DNA of 64,000 bases from Loripinus fragilis (Eukaryota > Mollusca > Bivalvia > Lucinida > Lucinidae), in the NCBI GenBank assembly GCA_964019695.1, contig OZ026531.1:3539201-3603200 (forward strand), in the 5' to 3' direction. Under the pieces are notes generated by a model. It was not told the DNA's origin and ran no database searches. It worked only from the letters and a program-made list of their open reading frames with translations. Below, in pieces: positions 33,035 to 44,300 of the stretch. Positions within the stretch are counted from its first letter, which is position 1; each line of letters begins with the position of its first letter. The position numbers were made by a program, and so were the translations under genes.

Positions 33035-35108
33035 ACTTAACCAAGAGCGCCCACTGGCCCTGGATTGCTCACCTGAATCCTTGTCAGGAGCGGATTTTTA
33101 ACACAAAATATAAATCCAACACTTAAGTCAACCTTGTGTATCACTCAGATCATAACCAAAGCGTATCAAGTGGGGCATCATTTTTACAAACTTGGTAGAG
33201 GGTTACTAAGTGAGTGCTACATACCAATTACCAACACTCTATGCCTTGTGGTTTCAGGCAAGAAGATTTTTTCATGTTTTCCTTATATGCCTATGTTAAA
33301 CATGTAACCCCCGGCACGCGGCCATTTTTGACCCCAGGGCATTATTTGAACAAACTTGGTAGAGATCCACTAGGTGATGCTAAATACCAAATAAAGGCTT
33401 TAGGCCTTGTGGTTTCAGACAAGAAGATTTTTTCACATTTTCCCTATACAAGTCTATGTCAAATGTTTGACCCCCGGGCGGGGCCACTTTTGGCCCCAGG
33501 GGTATGATTTGAACAAACTTGGTAGAGGTCCACTTGATGATGCTACATACCAAATACCAAGACTCTTGGCCTTGTGGTTTCAGGCAACAAGATTTTTTCA
33601 TGTTTTCCCTATAAGCCTATGTTAAACATGTGATCCCCAGGGCGGGTCCATTTTTGACCCCAGGTCATTATTTGAACAAACTTGGAAGAGAACCACTAGG
33701 TGATGTTACATACCAAATATCAAGGCTCTAGGTCTTGTGGTTTCAGACAAGAAGATTTTTTCAAGTTTTCCCTATATAAGCCTATGTAATATATTTGACC
33801 CCCGGGCGGGCCATTTTTGGCCCCTGGGGTATGATTTGAACAAACTTGGTAGAGATCCACTATGTGATTCTATATACCAAATATCGAGGCTCTAGGTCTT
33901 GTGGTTACAGATAAGTAGATTTTTTTAAGTTTTCCCGATATAAGCCTATGTAAAATATTTGACCCCCGGGCGGGTCATTTTTGGCCCAAGGGGTATGATT
34001 TGAACAAACTTGGTAGAGGTCCACTAGATAATGCTACATACTAAATATCAAGGCTCTAGGCCCTCTGGTTTCAGACAAGAAGTTTTTTTAAGTTTTCATT
34101 TCAAAAATCTATTTTTAGCCTCTGTGATTTGGATTATCAAACGGACCCAAGGATCATTTGTGTGAAATTATTTCAAAATTGGACAAGGGGTTTAGGAGGA
34201 GTTGTCATTTAAGTCAATTGTAAACGACGACAGACACAGACGATGACCGATAGGGCTGGCACGATTAATCGAAATATCGGTTAATCGGTCGATATACAAA
34301 AGAAAAACGATTATCGATATGAAAATTCAAAAATCGGTTACTTTTAATGTATGTTCTGTCTATTTATTCAATTAAAATCCAAGCGTAATTGCCTCCTTTT
34401 ATTTTCTATTTAAACCGGAAGTGCCCTAAAGTGCATTGTCGTAAACAGTAGATGCGTATAAATTGCTGTAACGAAGTAGTAAAACGTTGTACTCTGCAGG
34501 CTAACTCAACAACTGATTGTTAGAAAAAGTTATACCTACGCTCCTCTGTTTTAAATAAAGTAGTACAAAATCAAGAAAATTCATCAGATGAATAATCTAG
34601 CATGAAAGTCATTTTTCTCCGCGGTTAAATTCGAGTTTAGAAGCTTTCAATTTTACCGACGTTTACAGTGGGTCTTATTTTACACAAAGCTGTTCGTGTC
34701 ATGCATACTTGGCTTCCTTTTGTATGACGTCACGCAACGTGCCGAAATAAACAACAAACAATGGCGGACTGCGAGTTCAATTACCGACTTTCTTTCAATT
34801 TTCTTCCTACAGAGTGGATGACAACTTGTTTTGAGCAAAGGTGCCACTTTTTATTTAAAACCTATTATCTTTTGAATCCATAACACGTCCTACTTAGTGT
34901 TGTTTTGCGAAATGATGGGAAAATCAATGTCGTTGACCATGCAAGAGTTGTCAAAACGTTCCGAGACCCTCTGTCAAGTTTGAGCGATTACTAATCGGTT
35001 ATATATCGAAATGCAAGGACCGATTATCGATTAGCATTGTGGCTTCGATTAGCCAGCCCTAATGACCGATCACAAAGCTCACCCTTGTCACTCCGTGACA
35101 GGTGAGCT
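33035..35108 (+). mobile_element. Pearl/Helentron-like element P3 (split by an hAT-type element)
   Basis: The left end 'gattgctcacctgaatcc' faces the right end 'gtgacaggtgagctaag'. The core is seven or so units of about 117 bp from 33150 to 34090 ('atgctacataccaaatatcaaggctctaggccttgtggtttcagacaagaagattttttcatgttttccctat' pattern, in pieces). A degenerate GACG tract follows (34227-34250) and then a 3' hairpin ('gctcacccttgtcactccgt'). It is interrupted at 34251-35061. Its right end lies about 75 bases from the stop codon of the GSDME-like gene. Confidence 0.7.
34251..35061. mobile_element. 811-bp hAT-type non-autonomous element
   Basis: Ends TAGGGCTGGCACGATTAATC and the complement of TAGGGCTGGCTAATCGAAGC, flanked by a perfect 8-bp duplication ATGACCGA (34243-34250 and 35062-35069). 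Eight-base duplications and (C/T)AGGGCTGG ends are hAT traits. Sub-terminal 'atcggtta' words recur at both ends. No transposase frame. Confidence 0.85.
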
Positions 35109-35181
35109 AAGAAAGTGACTTGCTAATGCTATATGAGTATGTATGGCTAAAGGCTGGTCATTCGTCAGGCAGTCCAGGATC

Positions 35182-35376
35182 TTATTGCTTTCCCCACAAA
35201 CCAAACACAGTCCAATAAACCTCATCTATAGAGTCGGGGAGTTCTACAGGGGCTTCTATTAACCCGCGACTTATTCTGTACTTTAAGTAAAGAAGTAATT
35301 TCTGGGCTGATGTGTCTTTTTGTATGGAATCTACTTGTGAACCCGTTACTTTCTCACCACGGATACCATTCTTGAG
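35182..35376 (-). CDS. GSDME: GSDME-like exon 8 (residues 411-474, stop)
   Basis: Acceptor TCACTGTTTCAG, phase 0; stop TAA at the complement of 35182-35184. It encodes L-K-N-G-I-R-G-E-K, then A-Q-K-L-L-L-Y-L-K, and ends W-T-V-F-G-L-W-G-K-Q. The 3' UTR must run toward lower coordinates, where a pearl-like element ends at about 35108. I see no clear polyadenylation signal in the roughly 75 unique bases between. Confidence 0.82.
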   Translation of the reverse strand, partial: LKNGIRGEKVTGSQVDSIQKDTSAQKLLLYLKYRISRGLIEAPVELPDSIDEVYWTVFGLWGKQ

Positions 35377-38300
35377 CTGAAACAGTGAAAACAAGTATTA
35401 GCTTTCCTTGCTAGCCGCGACTTTTGTAGTCCGCTGATAACCATTTCAAACAGTTTGGAACCAGATCAGGACCAAAATTACATCAGATCTGGATCCAAAC
35501 TTTTTGATACTCTGCTAGTATTCTGAAATTTTTGAGAGTTAATTCTGAAAACTGAGCCGTGACATGAGATTTCCAACAGTGTGGTATGTGCGACCAGCAA
35601 AGCCCCAGATCAGCCTGTGCATACACGCAGTCTGATCAGAGCCTTTGCTCATTGCTTGAATATTCTATGAGTGTTAAGCTACTGACTGAACATCATTTAG
35701 AGTTTCTAAGCTTAAAAGGAGGCTGCACAGGCTCGTCTGAGTCTACACTTGTCAAAATGCCACATTGTTGGAAACCACATGCCGTGGCTCAAATGTAAGC
35801 AGACTGCAACAAATAGTCTGAAAATTTACCCAGCATGCAAAGAGTTAACAATGTTAACATGGGTTAGCTTCAGGCCTCCAGATATAGAGAATACAAGGTG
35901 AGTGTCTTTTGATATCAAGTTTACCAGGCAAGGCTTTGAGAACGCTTGTTGACACCGCGAGGCTTGCTGAGCGATTCAACACACGTTCTCAAAGCCGAGC
36001 CTGGTAAACTTCATATCAAAAGACGCAACCTGGTATTTTATTAATCAGTTTATCCATTGTTTCACTCTTCAAACTAGCAATTATGATGTAATTTTCAATT
36101 TTAGCGTTTATTCAGCGTCATTAGCGACGTCATTCAAAAAGTGCAACATCATCATGATCTGATAAAGGCACATGCCATGAGATAGACAACGCTTATCAGG
36201 CAACATGCAACAATGCAGTTAATATGAGAGGTGAATGATAAAAGAGCACAGTGTTGTTGGGGTTTTTTGTGTTTGTGTTTAACGTCCCACCAACAGCTAA
36301 GGTCATATGGAGACGGGGCCACGGTTTAAAGTTTCATCCGACAGACTGGTGAAGCCGGGAATCGAACCTGCAACCCCTGGTTTACAAGGCAAGCGGTTTA
36401 TCCACTACACCACAGCGGCTCCAGTGTTGTTGTTTTTTTGCTGCTTTTTTAATTTCTCAACCAAAACATATGTTGTGGGTACTAAAAAATAGAACTGTCT
36501 AAATGAGATGGTTCTTTTGATCACCCGAAACATCTACGTAATTATAATTTTATGCAAAAAAACACCAAAAAAAACAACCTTAATTACCTAGACCTAGATA
36601 AGATTACGATATGTTGCCATTCTTTTAACCCTTAACTCCATCATAAGGCTTTTTGACCCCTTTAAAAAATCATGTATTTGAAACTATTATAGAAAATGGT
36701 GCATTTGCTCTTTTAGAGCAAATGCTTCATTTTCGAGAATATTTTTCAAAAGTATTAAAAAATTAACCATAATTTTTCTTGATTGTTTTTCAATGTTGTC
36801 TAAAAAAAAGAAAATGATGTCATGATCTACAAAAAATAGCCTAAGAAGTGAAGGGTTAAACTATAAGAAAAGCTATCAAGTGGAGCTTGAAGTCTAACTT
36901 TTGGTCTGAGCATTTACCTACTCTTCTTTGCATAAACTAGAAGACAAGACTCTTGGAAGACTGCAGGTTTACACGAGCTCATCTGAGTCTTATCTACTTG
37001 CCTTAGTTGCCTATGCTTAATGTATCTCACAATAATTGATACATGACTGGAGAGCCATAGGCCCAGATAAGGAAATTTTATGAGCGTAAAACTGTAATTA
37101 TTTCCTTACCCATCAATTTAAACATGTGTTTTGGGTGCTCAAAAGAAACGTCTCATTGAGACAGTTCTTTTGAGTACCCACAACATATGTTATGCGTGAG
37201 AAATAAGAAAGTAGTTTTCCAATACGCACTCTTTTCTGGAGGCCTGGAGAGCAATGTCTTATCATATTTGTTTCACTGTCGTCTAGTTCTAGTAAAGCCT
37301 CAATAATTCACCATAGCCACAAATCATACACTGTATCCTGATCAACCGCATATTCCAAACATGGTTTAAAATACAATCAAATTTGTCATAATTATCACAT
37401 GAAACAGAGCAGGGACTGTGACTTATCAGATTTATTCAAGAAATGAATTCTTTGGGCTTCACGTTGACTTTGCAAGAGACCCAAAATATTCATGATTCCA
37501 TGAACATTCCAAAACTTGATTTTTTTGCTTATATTTACATTTTATTATACATATCTAAAATATAAAAAAAATATTTTCAATTTAGGAATTGAAACAGTTT
37601 TGTATTTAAAATATAATCATAGTAGCGGTTAAGTCGGAGTGTAAAATGGAAAGGGGGAACAGCCAGCTTGAACACGGACAGCCAATGGAGCAAACAAGAG
37701 GCGTGTTTTGCACGTGCGACTTGGATGTGGCTCGCTGTCAATCACAACACCAGTATCACTTTTGGCTAATGAGTTCGATGTTCGAAGTTTAATTGCACGG
37801 GCAATTGAGCTTGGCAGCTGTCAATCAAATGTGTGTAGTTCATGAGGTTAAGAATGGTTGCAAAATTCTAAAGGTTCATTAAAGGATTGCTTCGAAAATG
37901 TAATTATTTTTTCATTAATTATTTCAATAATATGGCATCAAATAATTCAACCCCTGTACAAATGGTAACCTGTATCCTGATCAAATCCTGTACCCAAAAC
38001 TTATGTTTATTATATAATTGAGCCAGAATCCAGCCAGCAGGTTCGCCCATTGAAGACACAGATCAGCCAATGGATGGCCAAACGTTTCTTCAGACTGAAA
38101 ACTACTTGCTGGAGATACTCAGTATTAAGCTTTTTTGTTTGTTTTGTTGCTTTATGTCCCAATCTATAGCTATGGTCATGTCTGGACGGTCAGTTCACCT
38201 AACCACACTATTTCATGGGCTAGCCTGAACAAGCGGTTTACCAGTACTTTTTGCCCATACTATTGCTTGTAACTGACAACAACCCTTTTTGAATGATTCA

Positions 38301-41300
38301 GCGGAAGGGAGGAGAATGACCTATAGAAATCATTTCATAATCAATCTGCACGGAAGTTTGGGTTGGGCTGGGATCGAACTCATTTGTTTTGTTGCTTTAT
38401 GTCCAAAGTCAACAGCTAAGCTCATGTCAGGATGGTCAGTTCACCTAACTACTTTTTCCTGGGCAAGCTTGAACAAGCGGTTAACCAGTACTTCGTGCAC
38501 ATACTTTCGCTTGTAACTGCCAACAACCCTTCTTGAATGATTCAGCAGAAGCGAGGGGAATGACCATAGAAATTATTTCATAATCAATCTCTACGAAAGT
38601 ATGGGACCGGCCGGGATCAAACTCATGACCCCTGGACTTGCAGTCAGACACTCATCTGTAGTCAGACACATTATCAGCTTGGATATGCAGCCTGTAATGG
38701 AGCATTTGCTTCAAAAGAGCAAATGTTTCATTTTCCATAATATTTTCAGATAGGCTACATTCTCAAGGCTTCAAAAGGCGTTAGACCCAAAAAAATATGT
38801 GTGGTTCAGGTTAGCCGGCCTACCCTATATTTTTACACCCTACCCTAAACTTTTTTCTCCAAATTCTGAACTTGGAAGAAAATAGCAGAACAAAGTTATT
38901 TTGTTCTGCTATTATCTTCCAACGTCAAAATTTGGAGAAAAAATACACATCAAAATGCACACAGTCTTTGGTTTTGGAAGTAAAAGGATTGAAAAATGTT
39001 ATATCTTCAAAAGTAAACCCTTTTTTATCAGTTTTGTCTAATTATGCATTTCCAAGCAGGTTTGAATACTCTAAGAAATTGAAAAAAAATGGTACACTAC
39101 CTACCTACCCTATTTTTTTTTCAGGGTGTAACCTGAAACACACAAATTTTTTTTGTTTGGCCTGAACATAGAGTAAAGTGTTCATAATTACCACATTCAG
39201 TAGAGCCTGGGCCGTGTCTGGAGAACATTGTTTTATTAAATCTGTTTCCTCATCATCTAATTCTGTTATGGCATCAAATAGTTCACCCATAGCAGCAACT
39301 ATACCTGTGGCTTTGGTAGGAGCTTTTATATCACCAGCACTCTGAATGAACATGGAATAAATAAAGTATAATATATCCACTTTACTTCTGTAAGATCAAA
39401 TATATCCTATTTTCATAAGCAAATAGAGTGGACACTGATCAGGCATCTCTTACAAGAGCTGCCTGATCAGGGTCTGCTCTGTTTGCAAAAGCATTAAAAG
39501 GCATCTATGAGGTAAAGGGGTAACACATTATAACTAAACCAACAGGAAAACAATTGTACCATGGACCAGTGTGGACTCTGACCATACTGTAAGAGGAGCA
39601 GGCTGATCTGAGTCTACATTTCAATAGCAAATAGAGTAGGCCCTGATCAGGCATCTCTTACAAGAGCTGCCTGATCTGGGTCTGCTCTGTTTGCAAAAGC
39701 ATTAAAAGGCGTCTCTATGAGTTAAAGAGTTAAGGACCCAGAACATGACTTTTATAGAAAATAAATAAAGAATAATTGTTTGTTTGTTTTGATGTTTTTT
39801 TTGTTGTTTTTTTGTTGTGTGTGTTTTTGTCTGTGTGTGTTGTTGTTGTTGTTGTTTTGTTGTTGTTGTTTTTTGGGTTTTTTTTTTTTTTGGGGGGGGG
39901 GGGGGTGCATGAATAATGAATATATCATTTGAAGACTAACTCCCTTTCATTTAAACCACTGATAATTAATAAATAGATCAGCTCTCAAAGAATTGTTGAG
40001 TAATAATACACTGTTTGAAGGTCAGTTGTAAAAAAGATCAAATCACGAGTGTACAGCCCAAGTGATTTATCTTTGTTTAACTGACCTACAAGCAGTGAAT
40101 TATTACTCAATAATTCGAGCACTAGAGCTGATCTTTTTCAAACATACTACTAACGAAAAACACAGATTTGAAGTATTTAGCTCTTTCCAACTTTCCCCCA
40201 TTGCACAGAAAAAATCCCACCAGAAGTTTGACAGTTTCTCAAACCTTTACATGTACCTGTATTTTTTGTACATCTTTCAAGCATCAAAACCAGTGGCAAC
40301 TGACATCAGCTAGCATGCACTTTCAAAACTGTGACTTTGTTGTTTCATATATAACACAGTTTTTTTTTGCATTGGCTATATAGGCTAGGTGCATTCGAAT
40401 TAGAAGTAACTGTGCAACACCAATCTAGTGATTTGATTAGATAAAAATTGGAGAAGGGTGTAATGCATAAACTTTTTTAGCATGGTAGGGGTTAAAGGAT
40501 GGTCTTTTTGCAACTTACAGTTTGTGAGCATCCAAGTATATCTAGTATCTTGATCCATTTGTTCCGTGGTGTCAACAGTAATTTTTCTAAATTATCAGTA
40601 TTTATTTCTATTCTTTTGCTGTTTTCTAATTTATCTATCTGAAAAAAAAGAAGAAAAAGTTCAAAACTTCTAAAAATATAAGTCTTTTAAAACTTGCAGT
40701 ATGCCTATAAAAGTATCAATTTCAAGTTGTTGTGGCAAATTGTCTTTTGTTTGTTTGTTTGATTTGATTCTTTACGTCCCAGTCAACAATCTTTCAGTTA
40801 TGTTGGGAGGGGTCTTCCTAGGTTGAACCAGTACTAAGCAAGGATTAATGTGTCTTGCTTAAGGACACAATGCAGTGATGATGATGAGGCTCGAATCCAC
40901 AGCCCTTCAGTCTCGAGTCAAGCACTCTACCACTGAGCCACTGGACTCCCTGTATATTGTCTTAAATTAAACTTAATACATGTATAGTCAGAGAATCTTT
41001 TCTAATCTGCCTAATTCGGACAATAATTTGAGGGTGAGGGTGAATTTACCATCTAAATGCTATCGACAGGAATAATAATGAATCATCATGAAAACTTTCA
41101 CATAGGTTCAGATTTATGGAAACTTTTATAGCGTAAAATTGTAATAATTTTCTTACCAATTAATTTAAACATGTGTTTTGGGCGCTCAAAAGAACCATCT
41201 CATTATACTTTTTGATTGGAGATAAGAAATAAATTTCAAGTACAATAAAACCTGTGTAAAATGGCCACTCAAAAATTGACAAAACGAAGGTCTTAATGAC

Positions 41301-44300
41301 AACTGGTAGCATAATGAAGGTCCAAAGAATTGCAGAATGCTCTCTTTGAGCATTCTGCAATGCTTTTGACCTGCATTAAGTGATAATTGGTCTTGAAAAC
41401 CAATTTTTGAAAACCAATTTTTTGGTCTTTTTGAGAGTGGCCATCTTACACAGGTTTTACTGTACACATGCATATCTGGAGGCCTGTTTCACCAATGTAA
41501 AAGGCTAACCTATGAGAAAGTAGACCATATAGCACATCAGGCCTTTAGGTAAAGATTGCATACCAAAAAATTATTTTTCATATTTCTCAACCAAAACATA
41601 CGTTGTGGGTTACTCAAAAGAACCGTCTCAATGAGACGATTCTTTTGAGCACCCAAAACATAAGTTAAAATGGATTGGTAAGAAAATATTCACAATTTTA
41701 TGCTCAAAATTTTTTTGTTTATATAAAGCTATGGCACATGCACAGTATTGCAGGTTTATAGATATAAAAATGCTTGCAAAAGGTTGTGATTCTTTTGTTG
41801 TTGATTGTTGCTCCTACTGTGTGGGGGCTTTGTGCTTAATTCTTGTTTTGTAATGCACTTTTTGTGTGCTTTCTAGTTTTGCAATCATTTTGCTATGAAA
41901 AAGAGAGCTGGTTGATTTACTTTACTTGTGTACTTGAGTGTGTCTGTTCTGTGTCACTGTGTCATGCAGGGCTCATCCTGCCTTTAGCCATTGTGTAGAC
42001 ATTTGCTACTAAAATGTAGAGTGGCTACAAATATAAGTCTTTGGCTAAAATTACACTCTAGGCAGTTCAAAAACTACATTTATACAAAAAGTGTATTTTG
42101 ATCAGGTTTTGAATCTCCCATATTGCATTTATTATTCCTTCACACTTTTATTATTGTGCCATATTCAACTTTTTGACTTCTAGATTTTTTCAATACCATC
42201 AGGATGTTATACAGCTTGGATCCCAATCAGGCCCGACATTTTGTTGGGCCTGATCTGGGTCCAAAAACTGTTTGCAAAGGTTATCAGCAAATGACATAAG
42301 TCACCACTAATGGGCAAGGAGTTAAATACAGAACAAGTTCTTGATACTACTTTCCAGCTAAAACCTTCGCTTAAGTCAATTTCGTTTGGCTCCAACTTTT
42401 TCCAATTGGCTAAAGTGTTGGCTACAACAAAATCTGAGCCAGGGTAAGCCCTGGTCCTGGGATGGTATGTGATCCATGATTGTAGGAATTCATATGTCAA
42501 GATAACCCTTTGCTTCATGAATATTCATACTAGGCTCCACCCACTATGAATAATTAAATAAACTTTCATGTCGGTACATAGAACAAAGAAATTACTTGAC
42601 AGGCCCACTAGTGTAGGATCAGATATATCATATTTACATAAGCAAACAGAGTAGACCCTGATCTGGGTCTGCTCTATATGCATAATAGTTAAAAGCCATC
42701 AGTATGTGGTTAAGGGTTAATTGGGACTGTGTGGCCGCGGTAGAATGTCTCCCTGCCCTTCACTATAGTGTAGATTTTATTTTATTTTCCTTTGGGATCA
42801 TGGGTTTCATTGTGGAACTTTGAAACTATTAGAGGGTCACTGATGAGGCCTAAATAGCCGAAACTAGCTAGTCTGGCCCAGAAAATCTGCACACTCTAGT
42901 TTCAGTTCTTTTATGCATTCTTTGCTTCCAAAGGATAACCTTTTTAATAACATATTAAAGTTGAATCTTGGAGCATAAAATTGTGATTTCTTTCCTTAAC
43001 TATCAGTTTAAACATGTGTTTCTAGTGCTCAAAAGAACCATCTCATAAATTTTGAAGGCCTACTCCAGGACTTTAGTTAAGAGTGTGTAACGAAAATTTA
43101 ATTTTCTTATTTCTCAACCAAAACATATGTTGTGGGTACTCCAAAGAACCGTCTCAATGAGACGGTTCTTTTGAGCACCCAAAACATATGTTAAAATTTA
43201 TGGGTAAGAAAATATTTACAATTTTACGTTGAAAATTTTTGTTTATCTAAACCTGTGCTACTTGTACATGCATAATACTCACCACATGTGAACTGAGTAT
43301 TTCAAAATCTCGAGAAGTGGTCAACATGTCTAACAATAGAGACGTCAACTCCTGTCGGAGGGATGGAGAAAGATCTAATATACCTTTAAACACTTCCTTT
43401 GGATGTTGCAGATCCATATCTGTGAATAGAAACAATTAACATCACTTTTCATGATACATAGCACCCACCAGGTAGGGGGTGGCCCTGTAACCTCTATTTT
43501 AAAACAAAAATTAGGTTCTGATCGTCAAAAATGTTATGTTTAGAATGCCTATTACAGTCTAAGATATATGGGCCCGACCCCTGCCTTCAGATCTTGCAAA
43601 CAACAAAGGCACAGACCAGCCTGCGTGTCCGCACAGACTGATCAGCACCTTTGTTATTCGGTTTCGGAAAGTATCCTATCTAAACTTGCTACAGGTGAAA
43701 TTTCAATTATCTAGCCAGTCTATGTAGCTGAGGACTGAGGACTGGTTTGAGTCCCACTTTGTCTGAAACTCTGAAGACAGGTTTTGCCGCGTCGAGGCCC
43801 ATATGGTATATACATCCAAATCTAAAGATATACATGTGGATAATGCTTAGTCTAAGTCTAAGAAAAATGGTGAGGCCTTCAGTTAAGAGTGCCTAACAAA
43901 AAATATTTTTTCTCATTTCTCAACCAAAACACTCCTGCGACTAGAGTCTGTGCTATTAAAAGAACTCTATTAGGCTGGTATGAAAACCCGATCAGATCTG
44001 ATCTATTTATTTACCCTAGTCGTAGGAGTGAAAACATGTTGTTGGTACTCAAAAGAACCGTCCCAATGAGACAGTTCTTTTGAGCACCCAAAACATGTCA
44101 AATTTGATGGGTATGAAAATATTTACAATTTTACGCTCAAAAATTATGTTATCTAGACCTACAATGAATGTTGCTTATAGCTGCAGAAAGATGGTACATA
44201 TATCCCACAAAAATAAAGATTATATGTATGACTTTTTTATGAGACATATACATCTCACCAAATTAGGGGTCACACATGTATGCTGCATATAATGTAGGAA

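Noticed and set aside
38872..39165. 97-codon plus-strand frame opposite exon 7
   Set aside because: Lies in foldback element J and a low-complexity stretch; no family likeness.
40745..40952. tRNA gene on the minus strand
   Set aside because: A and B boxes are followed by a shared body and an A-rich tail found in many copies; it is a SINE head. The same holds for the other tRNA-like heads.
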